A stretch of 64,000 nucleotides of DNA from Catonia carolina (lineage: Eukaryota; Arthropoda; Insecta; Hemiptera; Achilidae). The notes beneath the pieces are model-generated. The model was not told the origin of the DNA and made no database searches. It saw nothing but the letters and a program-made list of their open reading frames with translations. This document shows positions 1 through 10,590 of this stretch, one piece after another (positions within the stretch are counted from its first letter, which is position 1; every line of letters begins with the position of its first letter). Made by a program: the position numbers and the translations under genes. The stretch is taken from positions 19,544,895 through 19,608,894 of the forward strand of contig JAQMRL010000014.1 in the NCBI GenBank assembly GCA_035578175.1. The letters are read 5' to 3'.

Positions 1-1165
1 TATTATTATTATTCAAAGATCTGGATTTGGTAATGTACACCTTATTTTTTATATTATTATTGGATATTCTTCATTGAGTAGTTTTGGTTATGACTGAGGA
101 AATCAACCTCGCCAATATAAGAAGATGGATCGCCTAACTAACTACTCTACTATTTATGGAGACTTACCTTTTTAAAATGAACTAGTTTTGTAAAACAAAA
201 TAATATAAAGTGTTAAATTTTTTTATAAAAAAAAAAAAAATTTTTTTTTGAAAAATGGGAAAATAATAATTTTTTTTTTTTGGGGTTGTCGACAACTCTA
301 TTTTGTTAATTTTCTCAAGGTGCACCCACCTTTTTTTAATCTGTATTATTTGTAATATTGTTAACATGGAACGACTCCATATTCTTTTTACTAATCCATA
401 AACTTAAAATATTTTTTTTATATTTTTTGAAGAAATTAATAATTTTCACATAAATGAAATCTTGTAATTTGGGTCTATTTAAATTTAACTATTATAAATT
501 TTGATTTTTTTTTTGATTATTATTCTTTGGTAAAATTTTGAGCCATCCATAACTTTGCATGTTTTTTTTTGCTCTTTTCTTGTTGACCTATTTTAATATT
601 AAAATTTTCTATTGGTGCAATTGTTACTTTGTTTAATTTATGTTTTCCCTTAACGACCACGATTCCACGCTTCCTGTTTTTTTTATTTATTGTTGTGTTT
701 TTTTTATTTTATGTTCACCTCAATTAGTACCGTTTTTCACGAGGTGTTACATAGCAAACGCAAAAATGCGGCTAGTTTTATGTTTTATTGTCTTTTTCCT
801 ACGTTTTGTCAGGGTAAATAGTATTTCTTTTATCGTGCAGTCCTAGAAAAAGGTTCATTCTACGCCAGTATACGATCAGTTCTTGAACAGACGTCACAGG
901 TTTTTTGACGGAATTTTAAAAAACAATATATTACAACTCAGTTTCAAGTTATCTGTGAAATTATATTTTATTATAGATTATTAGTTTTAAATGAAAAATA
1001 TTTTAATACATTATTGATTATTAGGCTGCATATATTTCATAAATACATATTATTTCGGCTACATTCACATAATCACGTAAGAAAACTTGAGCATATACAA
1101 AGTTTTTTTGTGTTTTCTAGTCAGAGTAATAATATAAAAATTTATTTTATGTCATTACCTGCGTT
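1..1165. other. AT-rich unclassified stretch
   Basis: Very AT-rich DNA with long T and A runs (for example near 215-290) and a short (TTA)n at the left edge. I see no family A, B or SINE sequence and no coding signal. The short open frames here are what such base composition gives by chance. Confidence 0.6.
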
Positions 1166-1558
1166 GCCCATAACAGACAGATGGAGTGTCAAATTATTTA
1201 CACTCAATTTGTTCGTTGCAGGGCTAAAATAAATAGTTCTGTTTCTTATCACATGGTCAGCCAATTAAATGACTGAATCATTTAAGAACAGAAGAGGTAG
1301 AGGTGTAAAAGACACTAATCAGAGTTATCTCCTCTGAAAGTAATGAATTTCATTGTACAGCCAGACCCTGTGGTGAATGAAGTGAAGGTGTCATTTACAG
1401 AGTGGAAAATATGTGCTTTTCAGAGGGCCCGGCATGCTGATAAGCATACTTTTCCATTCAGTGAGGAAGGCAATGGTAAACCACCTCACTCCTCGTTTTA
1501 CTTAGTAAAACCTCTAGAGGTTCAAACCAGCCTTTCGGCTGTTGACCTAAACAACAAC
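1166..1558 (+). mobile_element. Family B SINE-like element, full length
   Basis: Starts GCCCATAACAGACAG and ends CCTAAACAACAAC. It is flanked by the 9-bp direct repeat ACCTGCGTT (1157-1165 and 1559-1567), which fixes both ends and gives 393 bp. Similar copies lie at 3275, 13234 and 57373 among others. The clean duplication and AAC-rich 3' tail point to target-primed retroposition. The short open frame across it recurs in other copies only because the DNA is repeated. Confidence 0.85.
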
Positions 1559-1782
1559 ACCTGCGTTACAATCACTCAATTACGCAAAATTAATTGAAGT
1601 AAATATTAAGTATGGTAAAACTAATTAACTTTTTGTATACAATATAATGGCGTCAGGCCAGTTTACCACTGGGCGAAATACGTACTACGGCGAATGGCAT
1701 TGGGTCTACCAGGCAGCATTGAACGTGTTAATAATGTGTCCGACAAAATGATGTGACTAATTTACTTTCATTTCTGTTCATT
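1559..1782. other. Unclassified spacer
   Basis: Begins with the B-element target duplication. The rest shows no recognisable repeat or gene. Confidence 0.5.
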
Positions 1783-2300
1783 AAGAAGAGTGAGGAGGCA
1801 GTGAGGAGACAGAGTAGAAGAAAAGAGAGGAGGAGAAGAAAAAAAGGCAAAAAAGGAGGAGATGGATGAGGAAAAGGAGGAGAAGAAGACGAAGAAGAGT
1901 GAGAAGGTGGTGGGGAGGAGTAGAAAAAAAGAGAAGGAGGAGAGGGAGAAAGACACAAAAATTAAGAGAGGAAGAAGAAGAAGAGAATGAGGAGAAGGCC
2001 GAGCGGGAGAAGGAGAAGAAGAACAAAAGGAGGAGATGAATGAAGAAGAGGAGGAGAAGGAGACGTAGAATGAAGTGAAGCCGGAGCGGGAGAAGGAGAA
2101 GATGGATGAGGAGGAGAAGGAGACGAAGAATGAGGAGAAGGTGGAGCGGGAGTAGGAAAAGAAAAAAAGAAGGTGGAAAAGGAGGAAATGAATGAGGAAA
2201 AGGAGGAGGAGACGTAGAACAAAGCGAAGCCGGAGTGGGAGAAGGAGAAGACGGATGAGGAGTATAATGAGGAGAGGGCAGAGCGGGAGTAGGAGGGGAA
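1783..2300. repeat. Polypurine (GGA/GAAG)n low-complexity tract
   Basis: About 500 bp of almost pure purine on the plus strand, made of irregular GAGGAGAAGG-like units with a loose longer period in which GCCGGAGCGGGAGAAGG-type blocks recur. The opposite strand gives overlapping Ser/Phe/Leu-rich open frames that are artefacts of composition. Such tracts can form triplex (H-) DNA. Confidence 0.85.
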
Positions 2301-2787
2301 AAATAATAGGTTGAAAACTAAAAATGAAGATGTATGAAAACAATAAGCTACAATTACATTTGATTATTACTATCAATGTATAGAATCTACAATTAGTACA
2401 GTAAAAAAGAATTGATGAACTGTAATTGTGATAGGTAAAAAGGATAGCGCACTTGGGAATAACGTACTTTAAACAACACTATAATAGGTAGGCGTTAAAA
2501 ATTAATCGGCGAATCTACGAAGCGGTAGCTAATTTCGGATCAAATCAAAATTGAAATCCGGTAATGAGATTTAAACAATAATGATTTACACAAATAGATC
2601 TACGTAGCTTAGCTATTATTTTTACAAAGCAACAAAATAGGCTAACTCTAATAGCTTTTTCACATCTCCCACGATCAACGTAAATTATTAAAGGAAATAA
2701 CACATGAGGAAAACTAACGTAGTAGAATTAACAAAAGAAACTACAAACACAAAAAAACCCAGGAAATATTCTGTTAATACCGTCATT
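2301..2787. other. Unclassified AT-rich stretch
   Basis: No repeat family, coding signal or RNA gene recognised. Confidence 0.5.
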
Positions 2788-3045
2788 TAAAACACTCACG
2801 GGACATTCTCTTTCCAATGCAAATAATGTATTTTTAATCATTAGTAAACAATGTGAAATGATAAATATAACCGAATTTTTGAATGACGCAGAATGAAAAT
2901 CAATCTCCGTTCGAATTAAAAATACGGGAAATCACAAATTGACGCTAATTTAAGCTCTGTAGAAAAATGCATAAAATAAAATTTATACATTTTTTAATAA
3001 TTCCCTATAACTTTAATTATGCACTTTTGTTAAAAAAATGCATAT
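2788..3045 (-). mobile_element. Family A, partial (3' third)
   Basis: Begins with the AAAACACTCAC half of the terminal hairpin and reads inward through the GACGCA, CAACCTCAGTTTGG-like and GCTCTGTAGA landmarks seen in full copies. It breaks where a SINE3 fragment begins. Confidence 0.75.
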
Positions 3046-3046
3046 A

Positions 3047-3216
3047 TTTTTTATTCCTAATGTGTGTACATTGCAATCTGTTCAATTCAGAATAATATTC
3101 AACTCCATGACCCAATAAGATGAGAATTATGTGTGTGACATGTAAATGAGGTGGTCTTGTACAAACCCAGGCCGATAATTCCTGAGAAAGCATAGTTAAC
3201 TGAACCCCAACTACCA
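3047..3216 (-). mobile_element. SINE3, 5'-truncated
   Basis: Reverse of the 3' half of the tRNA-headed SINE3 family (GGTCGGCCTGGGTCTGTACAAG-type landmarks near 3160-3180, 3' end TTAGGAATAAAA). The Pol III head is missing. It sits at the junction of two oppositely oriented family A fragments. Confidence 0.75.
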
Positions 3217-3753
3217 TGATTAAAATTAGTTTATGTTTACTGAGGTTAGGCTTTTTTGTTTATTTCTAAGTTTTGTGTTGTTTAGGTCATCAGCCGAAAG
3301 GCTGGTTTGACCTGTAGAGGTTTTACTAAGTAAAACGAGGAGTGAGGTGGTTTACCATTGCCACAACTCACTGAGTGAAAAAGTACGCTTATCAGCATCC
3401 CGGGCCCTCTGAAAAGCACATATTTTCCACTCTGCAAATGACACCTTCACTTCATTCACCACAGGGTCTGGCTGTATAGTGAAATTCATTACTTTCAGAG
3501 GAGATAACTCTGACTAGTGTCTTTTACACCTCCACCTCTTCTGTTCTTAAATGATTCAGTCATTTAATTGGCTGACCATGTGATAAGAAACAGAACTATT
3601 TATTTTAGCCCTGCAATGAACAGATTGAGCGTAAATAATTTGACACTCCACCTGTCTCTTATGGGCAATTCTAAGTTTTATAACTAATGTTAAGTTATAT
3701 TTTTCATTATTTTCATTGGTAAGAGAAAAACGTGTGAGTGTTTCACACCAGAT
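3217..3753 (+). mobile_element. Family A, 3' end, split by a B element
   Basis: 3217-3274 and 3667-3753 are contiguous in other copies and end in the hairpin GTGTGAGTGTTTCACAC. The B insertion at 3275-3666 splits it. Confidence 0.8.
3275..3666 (-). mobile_element. Family B SINE-like element, full length
   Basis: Reverse-oriented B flanked by the 11-bp direct repeat TTCTAAGTTTT (3264-3274 and 3669-3679), inserted in a family A 3' end. Its 3' tail reads GTGTTGTTTAGG on the plus strand. Confidence 0.85.
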
Positions 3754-4081
3754 TAATCTTTAAAACGCTTTCATTCACTAACAGGAAAAGTTAGCACAAA
3801 GAAAAATCCCTTAGAGGTAGCACTGACGCATGAGTAGGCCTACATAACAAAATTCCCTCCGATTTATATTCCATTTAAGTAACACATACAATCATGCTAC
3901 ATCGAAGGGCTGTAATGACCTTTCCAAATCATCCTCATAATCACCTGATTAAAAATTTAAAAACCTTAGAAATTTTTTCATCATGTACAATAATTATAAA
4001 TATTATAGACGTATTTTTATCGGAACAAATACCTACTTGTAAATTTTCAAGTTTGTTCATTCACCGCATCCCATAAAGAAA
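3754..4081. other. Unclassified spacer
   Basis: No repeat family or coding region recognised. Confidence 0.5.
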
Positions 4082-4270
4082 AATCTGGCGTGAAACACTC
4101 ACATAATTTTCTCTTGCCAATGCAAATAAAACTATATAACATAATATTAGTAATGAAACATTAGAAATAAATAAAAAAACTAATATCAAAAAACCTAACC
4201 TAATTTTAATCATGAGTGAAGGACGCAAAATGAAAATCAACCTCAGTTTGGCTTAAAAATAATTTTTTTT
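4082..4270 (-). mobile_element. Family A, 3'-terminal fragment
   Basis: Holds the terminal hairpin, the inverted TTTTCTCTTGCC motif and the next 130 bp. It ends in a T/A run and is followed at once by another minus copy starting at the same motif, so the 3' end is partly duplicated in tandem. Confidence 0.8.
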
Positions 4271-4282
4271 TAAAAATAAATA

Positions 4283-5220
4283 AATTTTCTCTTGCCATTG
4301 CAAATAACGGAAAATATAACCTAACATTAGTAATAAAATATTAGAAATAAACAAAAATTTAACCTCAAAAAACATACCCTAATTTTAATCGTGAGTTAGC
4401 CTAATGACGCAAAATGAAAACCAAACTTAGTTCGGCTTAATAATACAGAAAATCACTCTTTCACGCTAAACTTGGCTCTGTAGAGAAAAGTTCTCAAAAT
4501 AAAAGTTGTAGATCTTTTAATTTTCTATAAATTTGATTGATAAATACATAGACTGTTGTCGTAAAATGCATACTAAAGCTGAAATCTTAAAAACTAAAGT
4601 TTTTACACGTTTTCGCGAGAAAAACCGAAAATCGCTAATTACCGCTAAACAAAGCGTTATACAAACAAATGTTAGGAATAAAAGTTATAGGATTTTAAAT
4701 TCTCTACAACGTTATTATATACATTTTTGCGCTAAAATGCATATTTAAGTCGTAATCTTAAAAAAATAAACAATTTTCTTTACGATTAAACAACCTACCC
4801 AACAATTTCAGCAGACATGGTACCTTCCCTATTTTATAAAGCATAAAAATGTAGTAAATGAGACGATTTTTAAAAAAATCGTAGGAGCCGTTTTTTAGAA
4901 AATCGCAAAAAGTGAAAAATGACACGAATAAAATACTACTTCCGGTTGACCGATTTTAATGAAAATGTTCGTGTCGGGTCCTCTAGTGGTATTTAATAGG
5001 TTTATGCTTTAACTTCGTAGTATTTTGTTCACACACACAAACCATTGGTCTGTGTGTGTGTGTGTGTGTGTGAGAGAATAAACACATGACAACAATCGCT
5101 AAAAACGTTTTTTGGGTTCAAGGGGTCTGAAAACGTGTATATTCGGTGAAAACTCGATTTCGAAAAATCGACATGAAACAATACTTTCCTTCCTATATAT
5201 TCATATAAGCAAGAGAAAGT
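4283..5220 (-). mobile_element. Family A, nearly full length
   Basis: Runs from the TTTCTCTTGCC motif (terminal hairpin missing) through the internal landmarks, a short (CA)n and (TG)n at 5030-5072, to the 5' palindrome CCTTCCTATATATTCATATAAGC and AAGAGAAAGT. It has no convincing protein. Confidence 0.85.
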
Positions 5221-5573
5221 ACAAAAACGTTCTTAAAATGATTATTGTGTCTTTAGGACTATTTCTGTCTTATTAATAACGCTTGCTAACAACAATGATG
5301 TAAATAACCGTAGTGATTGTTACAACATTGCCGACGTTGCCCGTGGGGCGATTGTTAATACAGTATTTGTTATTTCTTTATCTTCCGGAAGACAATTCTA
5401 AATATAGCAATCAATTTTTATATCCGACTATAAATAAGTTATAAATACGTGAGAGTGTATATCGATAAATTCATTTAATGAGACGCTCATGTAAATTTCA
5501 CAGTAAAAATCTTGTGTGAAACATTCACACGACATGAATTATATATACTTACTACATTTTGTTTTCCCATAAC
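5221..5573. other. Unclassified spacer with a family A hairpin scrap
   Basis: Mostly unrecognised. At about 5504-5535 a lone copy of the family A terminal hairpin (TGTGTGAAACATTCACACGAC) lies without the rest of the element. Confidence 0.5.
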
Positions 5574-5666
5574 ATGAAGGTGGAGTTTTAAATAATTTGC
5601 ACTCGATCTGCTAGTTCCAGGGCCACAAAAAAATTCTGTTTTTTATTACATGGTCATGTACAATAT

Positions 5667-5932
5667 TCAGATGAACTAATGTCCTCTAGCCGTGGGAGTG
5701 AGAGAATGCATAACGCTCTCACTCGCACAAGCCATACGCCGTTACAATAACATTGTCTTTAATTTTACTCATTGTTGTGAGCAAGCGTTTATGCATGCAG
5801 TAAACTAACAAGCAAGATAACGACTGTAGTGTTTTCAGATTTGGAAACACGGTAAAGACCTTTGAGCGCATGCGTAGTTATACCACATATCTCCCTCTCA
5901 ATCGCTCGGCTATGGGACATTAGTTCGTCTGA
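5667..5932. mobile_element. Small TIR element (MITE-like)
   Basis: About 266 bp with imperfect inverted ends of about 25 bp: left TCAGATGAACTAATGTCC, right the reverse complement of TCAGACGAACTAATGTCC. TA lies on each side (5664-5665, 5933-5934, one spare T at left). An internal perfect 9-bp inverted repeat GAGTGAGAG/CTCTCACTC lies near 5696-5725. It has no transposase. The TA flank suggests Tc1/mariner-type mobilisation. Confidence 0.65.
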
Positions 5933-6190
5933 TACCTATAATTATATGACTGAAGCATTTAAGAACAGATGAGGTAGAGGTGTAAAATACACTAGTCATT
6001 TGTATCTAATCTTGAGTTTTATGAATTTCACTATACAAACAGATCTTGTGGTGAATGAAATGAAGGTGTCATTTGCAGAGTGGAAAGTAGGGTGCTTTTT
6101 AGAGAGCCAGGCATGCTGTTAAGCGTACTTTTCTACTCAGTGAAGAAGGCATTGGTAAACCCCTCATTCCTCGTTTTACTTCTAGAGGTT

Positions 6191-6365
6191 ACTTTTTTAT
6201 TGGATTAACGTCCGACTGTTCTGCAATTACTGCTAATGCAGACGGTGAAGGATGAAATGCTTTTTGTAACGTATGAAACTATGCCGAGCCTAAATGGGAT
6301 TCGAACCCAAGACCGCATGATGAGAGGCGAGCACGCTACTAACTACGCCAATGCGACCAGCGGTT
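6191..6365 (-). mobile_element. SINE1, full length
   Basis: Reverse of the copy at 55040. The head carries A-box TGGCGTAGTTAG and B-box GGGTTCGAATCCCAT (minus strand), followed by the CATACGTTAC body and the GCAGAACAGTCGGACGTTAA 3' landmark. A short direct repeat GGTTAC lies on both sides. It landed at the exact edge of the fold-back element that starts at 6366. Confidence 0.8.
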
Positions 6366-7092
6366 ACGTCTGTGAAGTTGGCCCTATGCAAAAATTTGAA
6401 AAAAAAACTAGTGGAATCGATTGTTCTACATTTGTTCCGGATTGTTCCGCAAAACATTTCGTTTATTCCGCTCAAATAGGTGAGAAAATCACGAAAAACC
6501 GTGGGGGGCTTACTTCACACTGCTCCCCATTCAACTTTTTAAACTTTTTTGCATAGATCGATAGATATTCGTTTGTTCCGGATTGCTCTGCAAAAATTTT
6601 CGTTTGTTCCACTGAAATAAGCGAAAAAATCGAGGGAAACAGGGAGCTAACTTCACGCTAGCCACCCCACTCAACTTTTTGATTTTTTTTTGCATGGATC
6701 GATAGATTTTTGTTTGTTCCGGATTGTTCCGCGAAAATTTTCGTTTGTTCCACTCAAATACGAGAGAAAAAACCGGGGGGGGGGGGGGGGGGGACTTCAC
6801 GCTAGGCACCCCATTCAATTTTTTAAACTTTTTTTGGATGGATCGATACATTTTCATTTGTTCCGGATTGTTCTGCAAAAACTTTCCTTTGTTCAGCTCA
6901 AATAAGTGAGAAAATCGAGGAAAACTGCAGGGGACTAGCGTAAAGTTAGACCCCCAAGTTGCCCCTCGATTTTCTCGCTTATTTCAGCGGAACAATCGAA
7001 ATATTTTGCGGAATAATCCGGAACAAATGTAGGACAATCGAATCAACTAGTTATTTTTCAAATTTTTGCATGGGGGCCAACTTCACATACGT
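6366..7092. mobile_element. Fold-back element with internal tandem repeats (Mutator-like?)
   Basis: Long imperfect terminal inverted repeats of about 130 bp: the left starts ACGTCTGTGAAGTTGGCCC, the right reverse complement ACGTATGTGAAGTTGGCCC. Inside are about four units of roughly 140 bp, each with TTTGTTCCGGATTGTTC (near 6432, 6570, 6713, 6857), the last copy inverted near 7010. Direct repeats CTAGAGGTT (6182-6190) and CTAGAGATT (7093-7101) suggest a 9-bp target duplication, as in Mutator-like elements. No transposase is present. Confidence 0.7.
6775..6793 (+). repeat. G19 homopolymer
   Basis: Nineteen consecutive G bases inside one tandem unit of the fold-back element. Neighbouring units have only short G runs at the same place, so this is a local expansion or an assembly slip. 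Confidence 0.9.
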
Positions 7093-7195
7093 CTAGAGAT
7101 TCAAACCCAGCCTTTCACCTGAAAATCAAAACAACACATTTTTAGGTGTATTTGTGTGTGTAGTAGCCTACATGTGTAAATTTGTTGTGTATTTT

Positions 7196-7344
7196 AATTT
7201 TGCGTCATTTACTTATGATTAAAATTAAGTTATGTTTTCATTTTATATTGTTTACTAATGATTAAACAAAAGTATTTTGTGGTTCTTTTTACATTGGCAA
7301 GAGAAAGTCTTGAGAGTGTTTCACACCAGATCCTTTTAATCTTT
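7196..7344 (+). mobile_element. Family A, 3'-terminal fragment
   Basis: Begins at the TTTTGCGTCATT landmark, includes GGCAAGAGAAAGT and ends GAGTGTTTCACACCAGAT. Confidence 0.75.
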
Positions 7345-7354
7345 TACTTTAACT

Positions 7355-7592
7355 GAACCAGCGGGTTGTACTAGAGATAAAGTAGTCGCCGCGAATCAGC
7401 TGTTCAACAGCTGATATTCGGAGACGAAGGTTCCTGGTTCAAATCCTAGTAAAGGTAGTTACTTTTACACGGATTTGTATACTAGACAAAGGTTACCGGT
7501 GTACTTAGGTGGTTGGTGTACAATTAATACTCTCTCAGGAATAGTCGGCCTGGGTCTGTACATGACTACATCTCATTTATACGTCCATGTTG
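7355..7592 (+). mobile_element. SINE3, diverged, 3' end lost
   Basis: A-box-like TTGTACTAGAGATAA, the internal AATCAGCTG..CAGCTGAT hairpin, B-box GGTTCAAATCC (about 7437-7447) and the GGTCGGCCTGGGTCTGTACA-type body. It drifts out of similarity after about 7590. Confidence 0.75.
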
Positions 7593-7619
7593 CCAGTTTG
7601 TGTACGTGACATCCTTTCA

Positions 7620-7668
7620 GACTGTCTGCCTGAATTGACTGATGCATTGTCAATTCAGGTAGACAGTC
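7620..7668. repeat. Hairpin with 20-bp stem
   Basis: Left arm 7620-7639, loop of 9 nt, right arm 7649-7668. There is one mismatch in 20 pairs (GACTGTCTGCC / GGTAGACAGTC). It is not part of any repeat family I recognise and is miRNA-precursor-like in size, though no expression signal can be read. Confidence 0.75.
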
Positions 7669-8387
7669 AGATTCATGCAACAAGGATAGTAGCGCCCCCC
7701 CCCCGCATTGACCAGTCAATTTTTCAAAATTTTAAAAATTCTACTATAACAATCAATATTACATGTTATTAACATATCTGTACTAAGTTTTTTACGCTAA
7801 ATAAAACGATAGTTTGCCCGTGCCGAACGATCGAGCGGTTACCGAGATAGCAAGGGTCCAGAATATTGTTGATAAATCAAAATTTCAATGACATACAAAT
7901 TTGAAATTTCGTACACGCTGTAAGAGTATAATTGTCTATGTTGTGTTAAAATTTCAAACTTTTCGGTTAATTAATTATCGAGTTACACGCCTCTTAACGC
8001 TATTATATGTCAAAGCAGAATAAAATGAGCTAAATTTTTATGTAAAACTATGTTAAAATCCGAATCATCGTTTTAGAGATGCAAGGGTTTAAACTCGGGT
8101 GTCTATGATTATGAAACCGATAGTAGGTTATGACATTTTCTGCGTTTTTTAACCTTTTTCAAAAACCAGATCAAGTGTAAAAGAAATTTTTCATATCAAA
8201 ATACAAGTTTTGTTTCCTTTGCTCAAGGTAAAGACCAGGCCAAAAAGCCTGAATCCTAAAATGGATAATATTAACGCGTAAATATAAAAAGAAACTATCT
8301 AAATTGGTCACTATATAAGAAACAAGGTGCCTCAAAAAATAAGACAAGTATCCAATGATTTACGTTCATAAAAGATATTTTTACTTT
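7669..8387. other. Unclassified stretch
   Basis: Contains a short C run near 7697-7705. Otherwise AT-rich DNA without recognised genes or repeats. Confidence 0.5.
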
Positions 8388-8525
8388 CTCTAGCCTATAT
8401 GAATATAAATAGGAAGGAAAGTGGCCTATTGTTTTCTTGTCGATTTTTCGAAATCGAGTTTTCACCTGATCTACACGTTTTCAGACTCCCTCAACCCAAA
8501 AACATGTTTTTAGCGATTGGTCTGA

Positions 8526-8560
<35 letters not shown>

Positions 8561-9140
8561 TGAGAGGGAACAGAATATCTCAAGAAGAAAACATACGAAG
8601 TTAAAACTTGAAAATTAAATTAGATACCACTAGAGGACCTGACACAAACATTTTCATTAAAATCGGTCAACCGGAAGTAGTAGTTTATTTGTGTCATTTT
8701 TCACATTTTTACGATTTTTTTAAAAACGGCGCCTACGTTTTTTTTAAATCGCCTCATTTACTATATTTTTTATACTTTACAAGATAGGGTAGGCGCCTTG
8801 TCTGCTGAAATTCTTGGAGAGGGTGTTTTCAAGTAAGAAAGATGTTTTCTTTTAATATTACGACTTTATTGTGCTTTTTAGCGCAAAAATGTATACAATA
8901 AAAGTTGTAGAAAATTTAAAATTCTACAACTTTTATTTCAAACATTTTATTGTATAACACTTATTTTAGTGGTAATTAGCGATTTTCTGTTTTTTCTTAC
9001 GAAAACGTGTAATTTTTTAAAACGATTTAAACCTTAGTATGCATTTTACGACAAAAGAGTATATAAGTTAATTAAATTTGTAGGAAATTAAAAGATCTAC
9101 AACTTTTATTTAAAGCATCTTTCTCTACAGAGCCTAGTTT
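8388..9140 (+). mobile_element. Family A, 5' three-quarters
   Basis: Starts at TTACTTTCTCTAGCC and carries the (TG)n at about 8527-8548, then the core to CTCTACAGAGCCTAGTTT. It is joined head-to-head with the next minus copy through a 4-base loop. Confidence 0.85.
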
Positions 9141-9144
9141 AACT

Positions 9145-9906
9145 AAACTAGGCTCTGTAGAGAAAAACGCTCTCTGTAGAGAAAATGCGTACAAAAATTG
9201 TAGATCTTTTAATTTCCAATAAAATTTATTACTATACTTTTTTGTAGTAAAATGCATAATAAGGCTGAAATCTTTAAAAAATCGATTTTTACACGATTTC
9301 GTGAGAAAAAAGCAGAAAATCGCTAATTACCGCTAAACTAACCGTTATACAAAAAAAGGTTGATATAAAAATTGTAGAGTTTTAAATTCTCTACAACTTT
9401 TACTAGATACATTTTTGCGCTAAAATGCACATTCAAGTCGCAATCTTAAACAAACAAATTTTTACGAGAAAACAGCTTCACCAAGAATTTCAGCAGACAT
9501 GGCGCCTACCCTATGTTGTAGAGCATAAAAAATACAGTAAATGAGGCGATTTTAAAAAAGGCGTAGGAGCTGTTTTTGAGAAAATCGCAAAAAGTGAAAA
9601 ATTACACGAATGAACTACTACTTCCGGTTGACCGATTTTGATGAAAATGTTCGTGTCGGGTCCAGTAGTAGTATTTAACTTAACTTTCAATTTTCAAGTT
9701 GGTACGATGTTCCGTTCTTGAGATATTCTGTTCACAAACACACGCGCGCGCGCGCACACGCTCACACTCACAGACCAATCGCTAAAACACGTTTTTTGGG
9801 TTCAGGGGTGTGAAAAAGTGTAGATCAGGTGAAAACTAGATTTCGAAAAATCGACATAAAAACAATACGTTCCTTCCTATAGTATATTCATATAGACAAG
9901 AGAAGG
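9145..9906 (-). mobile_element. Family A, 5' three-quarters, mirror of preceding copy
   Basis: Begins AAACTAGGCTCTGTAGAGAA, the exact reverse complement of the 20 bases before the 4-base centre at 9141-9144. It ends GACAAGAGAAGG. With its partner it forms an imperfect inverted repeat of about 1.5 kb. Its (CA)/(CG) tract is at 9737-9772. Confidence 0.85.
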
Positions 9907-10491
9907 AATAATACTGTATTAGATTCCAAGGAAAAGTACATACAAGAGGCAGCAGGAAAGTGATCTTTTCGGAAGCATAAAGGCAAAGAAGATCTGCCAG
10001 AATGAAAGAATACTGGAGGAAAATCAAAGAAAAGAACCAGAAGAGAGTGCCCAGAAACTGATTAAGTGATCCACAGCGGCCTCAAAAGGAAAACAAAAGT
10101 ATAGTAACTTAAAAGAAAATTTGATTTATGGAGTGGATTTTTGAAAACAACGTTCATCGGAACGACCGAACAAACTAGATTTTGAAGAAAAATAATTATA
10201 AAAAAAAAATAAATAAAGTGAACAGTGACGTGGGTCCAGAAACAAGATAACAAGCTAGGTACGTTTATAATTCAAGGTCATTGGACAAGATTCGCAAGTG
10301 TATAAACTGGAATAACTGGATAAGCAACGTTCGGCTTATACGATACATGCTTACAGCAAACTTAAACTTACCTAAACTATCAGAACCTGCTACACCTGTG
10401 GAATGAATACTGAATGCCATTCTTCGATGTGTTATGCAAACTTATTACAGTATATGAACTAGCAGCAATTGCACACAAAACTGGGAGGATA
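9907..10491. other. Unclassified purine-leaning stretch
   Basis: A-rich with several open segments that are not convincing as protein. It might be a decayed LINE, but I cannot name a domain. Confidence 0.4.
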
Positions 10492-10590
10492 AAAATCTGG
10501 TGTGAAGCACTCACACAACTTTCTCTTGCCAATGCAAATAATTAACAATATATCCTAACATTAGTAATAAAACATTAAAAATAAACAATA
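10492..10590 (-). mobile_element. Family A, 3'-terminal fragment
   Basis: AATCTGGTGTGAAGCACTCACAC hairpin half, CTTTCTCTTGCCAATGC motif, then about 60 bp of the body. Confidence 0.8.

Larger units (their letters stand above)
5574..7136 (+). mobile_element. Family B, split by nested insertions
   Basis: B sequence at about 5574-5666, 5933-6190 and 7093-7136. Inserted in it are a small TIR element (5667-5932) and a block holding SINE1 plus a fold-back element (6191-7092). The three pieces join into one ordinary B copy ending in AAAACAACAC. Confidence 0.8.

Noticed and set aside
1343..1597. Recurrent peptide MNFIVQPDPVVNEVKVSF
   Set aside because: It is the family B repeat read in one frame; truncated and frameshifted elsewhere. 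Not a gene.
1728..2376. Overlapping Ser/Phe/Leu-rich open frames up to 202 residues on the minus strand
   Set aside because: Made entirely by a polypurine tract. No start context, domain or non-repetitive protein text.
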